Shown: positions 36,455 to 50,150 of the stretch, in pieces | Numbering within the stretch: the first letter of the stretch is position 1 | How the letters are laid out: every line of letters begins with the position of its first letter | Assembly: GCF_947507565.1 (NCBI RefSeq) | Contig: NC_089177.1 | Span: forward strand, 310,001 to 374,000 | Direction: 5' to 3' | Source of the DNA: Oscarella lobularis | Lineage: Eukaryota > Porifera > Homoscleromorpha > Homosclerophorida > Oscarellidae | DNA length: 64,000 nucleotides | Notes under the pieces: generated by a model | The model's database searches: none | Told to the model about the DNA's origin: nothing | Seen by the model: only the letters and a program-made list of their open reading frames with translations | Made by a program: the position numbers and the translations under genes

Positions 36455-36683
36455 GGTCTTTTGTCTGAGAAAAACGAATCGTCTCGCGAAACGTGCTCGC
36501 CCTGCTGCCATCTAATACCGAAAATTGCTGTCGAAATGACTCATCGCGTCAACAACCGATTCTTTGACGAGAGAAATCGTCCAACACGAGGAAAAGACGG
36601 AAGCAAAGCGTCGCGCGCGCGCGCGCTAAATGAGTCGTAATTTTCTTCGTCTGTGAATAGATAAATAAATAAATATTCTCTTT

Positions 36684-37219
36684 TCAGCTGTTCTCCAGGG
36701 TTTTAATAGTTCTTTTAACGATTTCTTCAGCAGCATGTGATGCTTGAGAGAGCAGTGCAGTGGGATCGTTCATCTCACTTGCCCACTCCATTTTTAACAT
36801 GGAACTTTTGACTAGAGAACGGCAATGTACTACCAGTGGCCTATGGCTATATAATGCCTACTGCTAGCTTTATTCAGTGTGGCTTTTACATCGACAAGAC
36901 TTCGCATCATTTCGCTCAATTCATTCATACCTCCTTCGTAGTCAAAAGACTCGTCACTATGGTGATTTCCGTCTTTTTGTGTATGCTGCGACGCTAGCGA
37001 CACGGAAACTCTCTCTCCTTCCTGACTTTGACAAAACGACGGCGGCAGTAGCGTGTAGTTGCTGCTTCTGGGTCGAGCCCTTGATACGGAAACGTTTTCC
37101 GCGCCCCCTGTGCCCTTCTGGGCAAACGAAGCGAGTGAACGAGTCCTAAGAAAAATTCGCACTAGAGAGATCATCTTTTCTTTCGCTCCCCACAGAAATT
37201 GGCCTTCTTCCGCATCCAT
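36684..37219 (-). CDS. Small unrecognised protein sharing a promoter with PPT2
   Basis: Three minus-strand exons. The first begins MDAEEGQFL at ATG 37219. The second runs from SLASFAQKGTGGAENV through EGGMNELSEMMRSLVDV. The third, after an intron near 36804-36858, ends ASHAAEEIVKRTIKTLENS with a stop at 36684. The protein is about 150 residues, mostly polar, with two predicted helices near the C-terminus. No family recognised. The frame also stays open upstream of 37219, but the start codon of PPT2 on the opposite strand is only 73 bp away, which makes 37219 the sensible start. Confidence 0.5.
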
Positions 37220-37292
37220 TTCGGCGAGAAACGTGAGACGCAAACGCACGCTATACTTGGATACGGAATCACGTGAAACTCCAGTCGTGACA

Positions 37293-38521
37293 ATGTCGCG
37301 TCTCCTCGCCTTCTTCGGCCTTCTCTCGCTCGCCACTTCCTACAAGCCAGTTGTCATAATACACGGCATATTCGACAACTACAAATCGATGTTCGACCTG
37401 CGCGATTTGATCGTCGCCGCTCACCCGGGAACGAACGTGACGCTAATCGACATGTACTCGGACGCGGATAGCATCGCGAACATGTGGAGTCAAGTGCACG
37501 ACTTCGGCAAAGCCGTGCGCCAAGTAATGAACGAAGCAGAAGACGGCATCCACCTGATCGGATTTTCACAAGGTGATGATGATTGATGGGGGGAAGGAAA
37601 TAAACAGTTTCACTTTTGACTTTCATTTTTAATTTTGCAAGGTGGACTCGTGGCGCGAGGAGTGATTCAATCGTTGACGAATCACAGCATCGATACGTTC
37701 GTAGCGATTTCTTCGCCACAACTGGGACAATTCGGAGGTAACCTAATTTATGAAATTCTCTCTGTTTTTTTTTCTACTTTCGCTTAGATACGTCGTACCT
37801 AAGGGATCTTCCCGATTTCGTTCGTGACGAAGTGTGGAGGTGCGTAGCATCTTGTTGAACCGAAACGTTTCTCATGTTCGATACAATTCAGAGTCTTTTA
37901 CTCGGACTTTGGACAACTTACCTCCATTGGAAACTATTGGAACGGTGAGACGAAGAACGTAGATGACGTCATTGACTCACATGATTTTAAATGCAGATCC
38001 TCTTCATCACACGGAATACTTGAAATCCAACGTATTTCTTCCCATTCTAAATGGTGGGCATTCATTGAACCCGATGGCGGCGCGTGAGTTCAGTCACACT
38101 CCATCAATGCCTTATTAGCATGATTTTATACGAATCTAGAGAATAAGACTGCTTTTGAGAGACTAGGCAAAGTCGTTCTCATAGGTGGACCTGACGACGG
38201 GGTCATCACTCCTTGGCAATCGAGGTTCAGAAAACCAATAGACGTTTCCCTTAATGAATTCTTCTTAGTCACTTCGGATTCTATGCTGAAAACGACGGCA
38301 TAGATATTATAGAAACAACTCAACAAGAAGTAGTAAAAGTCTCGTGTATGTACGCATATCTAATTTACCTTTCTCAGATTTACACTAATGACTGGATTGG
38401 ATTGAAGTCGATTGACCAACGCGGCGACCTGCACATGTACAAAATTCCCGGCGTCGAACACGTGCACTGGCACGGCAATAAAACCGTCTTCGACTGTTGC
38501 ATTGAGAAGTGGTTAACATAG
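37293..38521 (+). CDS. PPT2: Lysosomal palmitoyl-protein thioesterase 2
   Basis: Begins with a signal peptide (MSRLLAFFGLLSLATS) directly before KPVVIIHGIFDNY. The nucleophile elbow is completed across the first intron as GFSQGG. Then follow [49 protein letters not shown] (aspartate of the triad) and VEHVHWHGNKT (histidine). These match PPT2 more closely than PPT1, including the [12 protein letters not shown] block. The enzyme removes thioester-linked acyl groups in the lysosome. Introns are about 50-70 nt. The gene ends 44 bp from the stop codon of the convergent aminopeptidase gene. Confidence 0.9.
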
Positions 38522-38565
38522 AAACGAACTATCACTTTTAATTTATTTTTAGTTAAATGTGCTGT

Positions 38566-41023
<2,458 letters not shown>

Positions 41024-41077
41024 GCAAACACAGGCGGGTAAATACCAAAAACTATTGGTTCTTCAGTTTCCAAGCGT

Positions 41078-43024
41078 CTACCGCGGAATCGGATAATGGA
41101 ATAGACGTGCGTCTACAATCAAATAGGGAAACAGATTGAGGAAGTACGTCAGCAACGACGATGCGTTGCCGTCAAACGCTTTTTTCACTTCAGGATTTCC
41201 TCGATCAGGAGTTTCAAAATGCACAATCTACATACATAGACATATTTGCGAAGAGTCTTTCACAGAATAAAAAATCATACCCTGTTCCTCAAAAATCGTG
41301 CTAATTCCGACTGAGACGTTGTGTCAACTTTCTTTGCAGTTTTCAGGCACTCAGAAACTAAAAGTTGCATATATATAACAGATAAATATGCCAATTAAAA
41401 CATACAGCAATCCTCTAGTTTATCAGCCCAATTCTCTTTTGTCATAGAATCCATTTTTTCAAGTTCTTTGCAATGATCAATGTTCTTCGTCCGCCAACGC
41501 AATAAATCAACATATTTAAAGGACAATAGACAAAGTGCCTCCTCACCCGAAAGAAATCTTCACTTTCTTTAAGACTCCATAGAGCACAGTGTTCCTCAAC
41601 TTCTTTTGCACTTGGCCTACAAACTCGGTGTTGTCTTGTCTTCAATATATAAACATCCGTCCACGTTACCTTTTATCAGGATACCTGCTAAGCATCCTGC
41701 CAATCAGACGCCTAAAGGCTCCCAGATGAAAAAATTCTGTGTCGCTTTTACGAGGATTTCCCTGTCGTTCAGTTATCAATTCTAATTGGATATACAATAT
41801 ACTGCGGTCAGCGGAAAATTGATTGCAGTGCTCACCGTCAAGTTTGGAGAAATTTAATTCGTCCTCTTTTCCCTCATCCTTGTCATTCAACAGGTGAGCA
41901 GTTGCAGAACGATACAATTTTCGGTGTGAAAGTTCGTGTCCGTTTGTGAGTACATAGTGAAAAATTAGGCCAGCTCCGAAGATATCATACTTCACCTATT
42001 AGAAATAAACGTACAGTTTATTGGATACTTCTTATAACTAATAAGATTTGCACCCTCGCTTCTTCGTCCGGCGGCTTCCAATCGTCAACCCCAGAGCCTG
42101 TATGCGTGGAAACATTTCCACCAACGATTCTTTTTGCCAAGTCAAAATCTGCTATTTTTGTCGTCATCCTGTCTCCGTCTTTACAAATAAGAATGGCTTC
42201 GGGACTAATTCCTCTGTGCACTGGACAAGAAGACAGTGACAATCAACATAGAACGATGTGTTACTGTGTCGTACCAATAGGGGTTTCGCAACTAGAAAGA
42301 AAATCTAAGCCTTTCACTAGACCTTTCAGCACGTCCAAACGGCTCATATCACATCCACGCAACTCCTCATCTCTATCAATTAATTAATTAAAAAAGGATA
42401 AGCCACTCAATCTTAGTCACAAAAGCCGACAAACTTACAGATTCTGATGTGACAGGCTAAATTCCCAAGGCTCAAGAAGTTGGTAGACAGAAGTGAATTT
42501 CGCTCCTTGTTTCTAAGCCGAAAACTAACATCAGCACTAACCTGGCACGCACGCACGCACGCACACCACATACGTATTCGTAGGAAAACTGGGTGAGAAT
42601 ATTTTCGTGACCGCGCATTGCCTCTAGAGCTTGTAATTCCCGCAGTCGGTGTATTGGCTCGTGGGAGCCTTCGTAACGCGTGAATTTGATTGCAAAACAT
42701 TTCTCTTCTATTCCATGACGCCCAGACTTTCTAAGGACCTTTCTAAACATCCGCAATTCTCGTCGAATCAACCGCGCGCTCGCGAAGAAAAGACCACACC
42801 TGTAAATCGTCGATCGTCGAATTCTGGAAGTGGCCGGAGTGCTGGAACTCTGTCCCAGTAACTCGCTCTTATTCGGTGAGTTAATTATGGCCTTGAAAGC
42901 ATCTTCAAACGTTGCGGCCACATCATCGTCACCTGCTTCGGCAAAGGGCGTCAAACAGGAAACGATCGATGTATAGGCATATACGCCGTCAGCTACCCTC
43001 TTTCGACGAGCTCGCTGCAGCCAT
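41078..43024 (-). CDS. Pseudokinase-KEN endoribonuclease protein, copy A (IRE1/RNase L-like)
   Basis: Multi-exon gene from ATG 43024. The first exon (MAAASSSKE) splices into AGDDDVAATFEDAFKAI, a short acidic helical region. The kinase N-lobe follows (ELRMFRKVL, CFAIKFTRYEG with the beta-3 lysine, HENILTQFSYEY), then a hinge block TSVYQLLEPWEFSL. The catalytic loop reads VHRGISPEAILI, so the HRD aspartate, lysine and asparagine are lost, and DFG reads DFD, as in RNase L. The segment GSGVDDWKPPDEE replaces IRE1's GTEGWIAPE. RPSAKEVEEHCALWSLKE and the KEN RNase domain follow, with LARFLRNRIVHFETPDRGNP and YFLNLFPYLI. No signal peptide, membrane segment or ankyrin repeats were seen, so it is probably cytosolic. 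Its C-terminal tail differs from copies B and C. Confidence 0.8.
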
Positions 43025-43084
43025 GAAAATGCCGATACACACAACGTCGCGTTCAACACTTTAGACAGCAAAGAAAGCGATCTC

Positions 43085-43140
43085 ACGGGCAATCACGTGA
43101 GGACGCTAACTAAACAAAAGCTAAGGAAACCCGGACGAGA
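43085..43140 (-). promoter_or_regulatory. Conserved upstream element of the KEN array, copy A
   Basis: About 65 bp before the start codon, the plus strand reads GCAATCACGTGAGGACGCTA followed by ACTAAACAAAAGCTAAG. The same sequence stands at the same distance before copies B and C. It contains a CACGTG E-box. Confidence 0.6.
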
Positions 43141-43332
43141 TTATCAAAATTCAAGCACTTCTTGATCACGTCATGCTGATATACATGCCTGACCGAAGAA
43201 ATTAATCAATAAGACCGTTTTATTAAAGATATGTTATAAGACGCTTAGCTTTTGCGTTTCCACACGAGTCAACTTCGATGAGACTCCAGCTAGGGCACGC
43301 ATGCTTCAAACAGGTACGTAAAATACCACAAA

Positions 43333-45205
43333 TTATTGTTTCTTCTTCAGTTCCCAAGCGTTTACCATCAAATCGGGAAATAGATTGAGGAAGTACTTAA
43401 GCAACGATTCTTTGTCGCCAAACGCTTTTTTCACTTCAGGATTTCCTCGACCAGAACTTTCAAAATGCACAATCTACATGGACATATTAGGTGAGAGTTT
43501 CAAAATAAAAAAAACGATACCCTGTTCCTCACAAATCGTGCTAGAGGCTTGTTACACTCAGATTGAGGAACTAAAAAGTCGCATAAATGGCGGAAAAACT
43601 GAGCCGGCGGTTTGCCAATTATAGAACATACAACAATCCTCTAGTTTCTCAGCATAATTCTCTTCTGTCACAGAATCTCCGGGAGAATCAAGTGTCTTTG
43701 TGCGCCAACGTAATAAGTCAACATATCTAAAGGCAATAGACAATGTGCCTCACCTCAAAGAAAGTTATACTTTCTTCACGACTCAATAAAGCACAGTGTC
43801 TACTAACTTCTTCTGCACTTGGCCTACAAACTCAGTGTTGTCTTGTCTTCAATATAAATATAAACATTATTCTACGTTACCTTTTATCAGGATACCTGCT
43901 AAGCATACTGCCAATCAGACGCCTAAAGGCTCCCAGATGAAAAAATTCCGGGTCGCTTTTACGAGGATTCTCCTGACGTTCAGTTATCATTTCTAATAGT
44001 TGCATATATAGTATGTACTGCAGTCAGCGGTAAATTGATTTCCGTGCTCACTGTCAAGTTCAGAGAGATCTAATTTGTTCTCTTCTCTCTCATCCTTTTT
44101 TTTCAAAAGGTGAGCAGTTGCGGAACGATACAATTTTCGGTGTGAAATTTCGTGTCCGTTTGTGAGTACATGGTGAAAAATGAGGCCAGCTCCGAAGATA
44201 TCGTACTTTACCTGTTAATAAACGTACAGTTATTGGTTACTTGTTAGAACTTAGATTTGCACCGTCGCTTCCTTGTCCAGCGGCTTCCAATCGTCAACCC
44301 CAGAGCCTGAATGCGTGGAAAAATTTCCACTAAACATTCTTTTTGCCAAGTCAAAATCTGCAATTTTTGTTCTTATAATGTCTCCGTTTTTACAAATACG
44401 AATGGCCTCGGGACTAATTCCTCTGTGCACTAGAAAAGAAGACGGTGAAAATCGGCATAGAACGATGTGTCATTGTGCCTTACCAATAGGGGTTTTGCAA
44501 CGAGAAAGAAAGTCTAAGCCTTTCACTAGACCTTTCAGTACTTCCAAACGGCTCATGCCACATGCAATCAGCTTGTCATTTCTATCAATTTAAATGATAA
44601 AGCCAATAAACCGTAGACAAAAGCCGACAACCTTACAGCTTCGTATCTGACAGCGTAAATTCCCAAGGCTCAAGAAGTTGATAGACAGAAGTGAATTTCC
44701 CTCCTGATCTCTAAGCCGAAAACTGACATCAGCACTAACCTGCCACGCACGCACACTACATATACGTGTTCGCAAGCAAACTGGGCGAGAATATTTTCGC
44801 TCCCGCTCATATCCTTTAGAGCTTCTAGTTCCCGCAGTCGATCTTTTGGCATGTCGGAGCCTTCGTAACGCGTGAACTTGATTGCAAAACGTTGCTCGTC
44901 TATTCCATGACGCCCAGTCGTTCTAATGTCCTTCCTAAACATCCGCAATTCTCGTCGGATCAACTGCTCGCGAAGAATTAAATAAAAAGACCACACACAA
45001 GTAAATACTCGATCGTCGAATGCCAAGAGTTTCGGAAACCTCTCCCAGTTTCTTTTCGTCAACTATAGTCGTAAGAGCCTGCTGATACGACTCGTACACA
45101 TCTTCGTCACCTGCTTCGGCAAAGGGCGTCAAACAGGAAACGATAGATATATAATAGACATATACGCCGCCGGCTACCCTCGCCTGACGAGTTCGCTGCA
45201 GCCAT
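43333..45205 (-). CDS. Pseudokinase-KEN endoribonuclease protein, copy B
   Basis: Same exon plan as copy A: MAAANSSGE, AGDEDVYESYQQAL, N-lobe LIRRELRMFRKDI and QRFAIKFTRYEG, SENILAQFACEH, degenerate catalytic loop VHRGISPEAIRI, DFD, and KEN block LARFVRNR-IVHFESSGRGNP. It ends MVNAWELKKKQ at 43333. Between the N-terminal region and the N-lobe the reading frame shifts relative to copy A (about 45010-44960). The stretch before the RNase motif is shorter than in A and C. Either a very small or unusual intron removes the shift, or the copy is impaired there. KEN residues R-N-x-x-x-H are kept. Confidence 0.7.
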
Positions 45206-45269
45206 GAATGTGCTGATACTACAACGTCGCGTTCAACACTTTATGCAGCAAAGAAAGGCACGATCTCAC

Positions 45270-45325
45270 GGGCAATCACGTGAGGACGCTAACTAAACAA
45301 AAGCTAAGGAAACCCGGACGAGATT
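45270..45325 (-). promoter_or_regulatory. Conserved upstream element of the KEN array, copy B
   Basis: Nearly identical to the element before copy A, including the CACGTG E-box and the ACTAAACAAAAGCTAAG block, at the same offset from the start codon. Confidence 0.6.
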
Positions 45326-45533
45326 ATCAAAATTAATTCAAACACTTCTTGATTATGTAATGCTGATATATATGCCCTGACCGAAGAAATTCATCAATAA
45401 GACCGTTTTATTTTAAAGACATGTTATAAGACGCTTAGCTTTTGCGTTTCCACACGAGTCAACTTCAATGCGACTCCAGCTAGACATTTCCACTCGCACG
45501 CATGCTTTAAACAGGCACGTAAAATACCACAAA

Positions 45534-47481
45534 TTATTGTTTCTTTTTCAGTTCCCAAGCGTTTACCATCAAATAGGGAAATAGATTGAGGAAGTACTTC
45601 AGCAACGATACTCTGTCGTCAAACGCTGTATTCACTTGAGGATTTCCTTGACCACTTTCTCCAAAATGAGTAATCTAATAGAAATAGACATATTAGAGAA
45701 GAGTCTCACAGAATAAAAGCCATACCCTGTTCCTCACAAATCGTGCTAATTCCGACTGAGACTTTTTGTCAGCTTTCTTTGCATGTTTTAGAGACTCAGA
45801 AACTAACAAGTCGCATAAATAACGGGAAAACTGAGCCGGCGGCTTGCTAATTCAAACATACAGCATTCATCTAGTTTTGCAGCCCAATTCTCTTTTGTCT
45901 CAGAAACTGAATCTAATTCTTTAAGTTCTCCGTAATGATCAATTTTCTTCGTGCGCCAACGTAATAAGTCAACATATTTAATTAAAGACAATAGACAATG
46001 TGCCTCACCCGAAAGAAACCTTCACTTTCTTCAAGATTGAAAAGAGCACAGTGTTTACCAACTTCTTCTGCACTTGGCCTACAAACTCAGTATTGTATTG
46101 TCTTTAATATAAACATTATTCCCCGTTACCTTTTATCAGGATACCTGCTAAGCATCCTGCTAATCAGATGTCTAAAGGCCCCCAGATGAAAAAATTCCGT
46201 GTCGCTTTTAGGGTTCTCCTGACGTTCAGTTATCATTCCTAATAGTTGTATATATAGTATGTACTGCAATCAGCGGTAAATTGATTGCAGTGCTCACCGT
46301 TAAGTTCAGAGAAATTTAATTCGTTCTCTTCTCCCTTATCATTCACTAGGTGAGCAGTTGCAGACTTATATAATGTTCCGTGTGAAGCTTTGTTTCCGTT
46401 GGTGAGAACATAGTGAAAAATCAAGCCAGCTCCGAAAATATCGTACTTTACCTATTAATAATAATAACGCAAGTTATTGGTTGCTTGTTAGAATTAAGAT
46501 TTGCACCGTAGCTTCCTTGTCCGGCGGCTTCCAATCGTCAATCCCAGAGCCTGTATGCGCGGAAGCATTTCCATCAACGATTCTTTTTGCCAAGTCAAAA
46601 TCTGCAATTTTTGTCGTCATCCTGTCCCCGTTTTTACAAATAAGAATGGCTTCGGGACTAATTCCTCTGTGCACTAGAAAAGAAGACACTCAACATAGAA
46701 CGGCGTGTCATTGTGCCGTACCAATAGGGGCTTTACGACTGGCAAGAAAGTCTAAACCTTTTACGAGACCTTTCAGTACATCCAAACGGCTCATACAAAA
46801 TTCACGCAACGTCTCGTCTCTGTTACCAATGATAAGCTAGTCAGCCTTAGTTAAAAGCGGGCAAACTGACAGATTATCATGTGCCAGACTAAATTTCCAA
46901 GGCGCAAGAAGCTGGTAGACAACAGTGAATTTCCCTCCTTTTTTCTTTTCCTTTTCCTTTTCCTTTTCCTAAGCCAAACTGACATCAGCACAAACCTGGC
47001 ACAGACACGCACACCACATACCGATACCGGTGGATATCTTTTGTAGCCATGCCGGGTGAGAATATTGTCGTGTCCGTCCATAGCGTCTAGAGCTTCTCTT
47101 TCCCGCTCTCGAATTGGCTCCTCGTAACGAGTAAATTTGATTGCAAAACGTTGCTCTTCTATTTTATCATGACTTCCAACCCTTTTTTTAAGAACTTTCC
47201 TACATTCGCTCGCGATTCTCATCAAATCAACCGCTTGAAGAAAAGACCACACACCAGTAAATCTTTGATCGGCGAATCCTTGAAGTGTTTGGAGTGTCCG
47301 AAGGCTCTCCCAGTATCTCAGTCCGATTCGGTGCGTCAAGCATTCTCTCAAAAGCCTCTTGATACGATGCGGCCACGTCATCGTCACCTGCTTCGGCAAA
47401 GGGCGTCAAACAGGAGACGATATAGATATATAGACATATACGCCGCCGGCTACCCTCGCCTGACGAGTTCGCTGCAGCCAT
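45534..47481 (-). CDS. Pseudokinase-KEN endoribonuclease protein, copy C
   Basis: ATG 47481 gives MAAANSSGE, spliced over a ~63-nt intron to AGDDDVAASYQEAFERML. The N-lobe has CRKVLKKRVGSHDK, QRFAIKFTRYEE and HDNILTRHGY. The pseudokinase loop reads VHRGISPEAILI and the DFG position reads DFD. After YDIFGAGLIFHYVLTNG-type C-lobe blocks comes the KEN domain: LARFVRNR-ITHFGESGQGNP and YFLNLFPYLMVNAWELKKKQ, with the stop at 45534. As in copy B, the frame between N-terminal region and N-lobe does not run through (about 47240-47220), so the exon junction there is unresolved. A (TTTTCC)n repeat lies in an intron at about 46942-46970. It is the first gene of the array in transcription order. Confidence 0.7.
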
Positions 47482-47542
47482 GAATGTGCCGATACTACAA
47501 CGTCGCGTTCAACACTTTAGACAGCAAAGAAAGGCACAATCT

Positions 47543-47598
47543 CACGGGCAATCACGTGAGGACGCTAACTAAACAAAAGCTAAGAAAACCCGGACTAC
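47543..47598 (-). promoter_or_regulatory. Conserved upstream element of the KEN array, copy C
   Basis: Third copy of the same element upstream of the start codon at 47481. Conservation beyond the element breaks down at about 47600, marking one edge of the duplicated segment. Confidence 0.6.
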
Positions 47599-47749
47599 AG
47601 GCAAACTAGATTATAAAAATTGATAACCTAGAAACCGACAACCAATAATAGGACCAATGACTTTTAGAGTCACGGTACCAGCAAACCAACCTACTAAAAA
47701 TCTTGCCTTCCGAAAAAAAACCAACGTTTACAGGGGGAGAGAAAAAAGG

Positions 47750-49723
47750 TCACTTAGCTAAATAGTCCTGCCAATGTCTAACAGACTTTAATCGCTTCTT
47801 GAGTAGGGCAATAAAATCGTGCGGATGAAGCGTCAACACGACATCTAAGCCAGCGCCGTGCAGTCTCTTCATAACGTCCTCGGTCGAAACAGATGTAATG
47901 GGAACCGGTCTCCTATTGATCGCCGTCACTACCCACGGAACGCTCTTACCGTTTAATCCCACCGCTTGTCCACTCAGTCCACACTGACTGGCAATTCCGC
48001 CCGACGTAACGCTTATAACCTTGAATCGTCGACATGACGTTGCAAAATATTAATTGAATTTCTTTTCGTACCTTTGCTTTGTCCAAGCCGAGTCCGAGTG
48101 GCTCGCTGATTGATCGCTTTTGGAGTTGAACTTCCAAGCCGTACGGTGTCCGCCTAATTACGTATTCAATCTACGCCAAAAGATAATATACGTACATATA
48201 AAGAAGCTCTTCGTTTCTTACCGATGATCCTGGGCAATATTCTACGGCTCTCTGAGCCTCTGATAGTGTTTTGACGGCGGAGTGATTGATGGAAAGAATC
48301 TGGTCGCCTACTTGAAATTGCCCGTGCAAATAAGGATCCTTTTTACTCCATCCAACAATCCTAGATTTTTATTCAATAATTGTATCCGTGCACCGATATC
48401 AATACATACCATATCGAGCCGACTACTTCCGCGTAGACGATGTTACCAACCACGTGTCGTTTATCGATCGTCAACGATTTCTCAGCCCCACATTCAGTAG
48501 GTCTGCAACGAAAAAAAAAAGTCCAAACTGGAGACAAAAAAAAAGCAGTTGACCCCACATACAATGTATTTCGATCTCGAGCTAGTGCCCCTCGTCCAAC
48601 CTCTTGCTACAAAAGAAAAAAAAACCTTAGAAAGTATTTCAAAGGAGATAATATGACTTACTCCTGGTAAATAATATCCTGGCGGCGATGACGCCATTGA
48701 CGGTGACGTTACTGGCGGTGGAGGAGGTGGAAGAGCCGCTGCCATGGGAACGGATATCGGTGAAGTGGCTGGCGGAGCGGTCGGTGGAACAGCTGGCGGA
48801 GTAGTGCCTCTAGGACGGGCATGTGCCTGATAAAAAAATTAAGATAATTTCATAAAGGAGCCCGTTGCTATGCGCACTACTTGCGCGAATCCTGTGGCGT
48901 TCATTGAGGCCTGACGTCTCAGACGGGGATCAGACAAACCAACATTCGAAGGCATAGACGTCGTTTTAGGTAGACTCCGCTTAGAAAAGAAAATAATTTC
49001 CCCTGAGCCCATTATATTTATCCTATTCTTACCGAGTCCCCTGCAGCCCCAGTCATGAATCCCATAGTCGACGTCAAAGCGTGCACCCACTCATCCATCT
49101 CGTGCCTAGCAACGCAACCCTTAGCTAAGTAGCCCCCCGTTTCCTTTCCTTGCCCTACTTTGAGTCGGCAGAGAAGAAGTATTCTCTCTCAGGCGTGTTA
49201 ATAGAAAATATGTTCTTATAGTGCGAGTGCTTCATGTCACGTTGAATCGCCGTGCACGTGTCCAACATAATAGTGCCAAGCGGTACGCCAGCCGAATCCG
49301 CTTCCGTTTTGTAGTACTGTACATTAAGAGCACCGTCGTCCGATCGAAAAATGACCCATCGTCGTTGCCATTTCTATAAATAAATAAATAAATAAATAAA
49401 TAAGTAAACATTTAGAGTCGTCGAAAAATGCTTATAATAATGATACGTATTTATTCTCTAAAAAGAACCGAGTCTGTTTCTAAGTGCAGTACAAAATATG
49501 TGCATATATGCATAAGGACTCGGTCTTGTGCAATGACAGGCATCAGCTGAGGTATGAGCTACGACTATGCTTGGTATCTTGGGAGGAACCTCGTGATCAC
49601 GCCCCGCTTAGAGACGTTTTCCCTTACTTTGAACGCCGATCCCTTTTCGAGGGGTGGCGACTTTGTCAGGTAGCCCTGACGTAAGATCTCCGAGCCTCGT
49701 TGCTCGTATACGATCCCGGCCAT
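47750..49723 (-). CDS. PH-PDZ adaptor protein
   Basis: Multi-exon gene from ATG 49723 (MAGIVYEQRGSEILRQGYLT). The N-terminal PH domain spans the first exons: RQGYLTKSPPLEKGSAFK spliced to KWQRRWVIFRSDDGALNVQY, IFSINTPEREYFFSAD, and DEWVHALTSTMGF. In detail it resembles the GAB/Dos type PH domain. A linker rich in proline and alanine (PPAVPPTAPPATSP, ALPPPPPPV) could bind SH3 or WW domains. The C-terminus is PDZ-like: QFQVGDQILSINHSAVKTLSEA, then SEPLGLGLDKAK, VTSGGIASQCGLSGQAVG and VMKRLHGAGLDVVLTLHP. A membrane-proximal signalling adaptor is the likely role. I do not know a vertebrate protein with exactly this order, so no symbol is given. Confidence 0.7.
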
Positions 49724-50150
49724 TGCGTGCGCGTGCCACTTTCGGGCGTCGACTCGATGCGAGCGAAAACGAGGCGAAAGACCCCGAAAGAGAGCGCGAG
49801 TGCGAGCGAGGAGCGTTCGCAGCTGACGTGCAGAAAGCAAAATAGAAGCGCACGAGTCGCTTAGAAACGCATAGATCAGCGAAGAATCCCACGCGGAGAA
49901 ACAGTGATATGATGTTGGCACCCGTATAACAACGCCCGTCTCTCTAATGGATTTAATAGATGCAAGCAGTTAACTTCATGTAGCTTCTGAAGATCGCAGT
50001 GTTATCGCATTTCAGGGAGAGCTCAACGAGCCCGCTTTTTACCAGATATTATGACGTCACGCCACGAAAAATGCCGAGAGTGGTCACATGACCCTAATAA
50101 GCCACGCCTCAGACACGCTCCTTTTTCCTTTTTCTCCAAACCGTAGCCCC
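49724..50150. promoter_or_regulatory. Divergent intergenic region, PH-PDZ gene and OAT
   Basis: A 427-bp gap between two divergent start codons. It carries GC-rich sequence next to the PH-PDZ start and a TGACGTCA CRE-type octamer at about 50051-50058, 100 bp before OAT. No exons recognised. Confidence 0.45.

Noticed and set aside
41078-47481. Array genes as ordinary protein kinases
   Set aside because: The catalytic loop and DFG motif are degenerate in all three, and the C-terminal part matches the KEN RNase domain.
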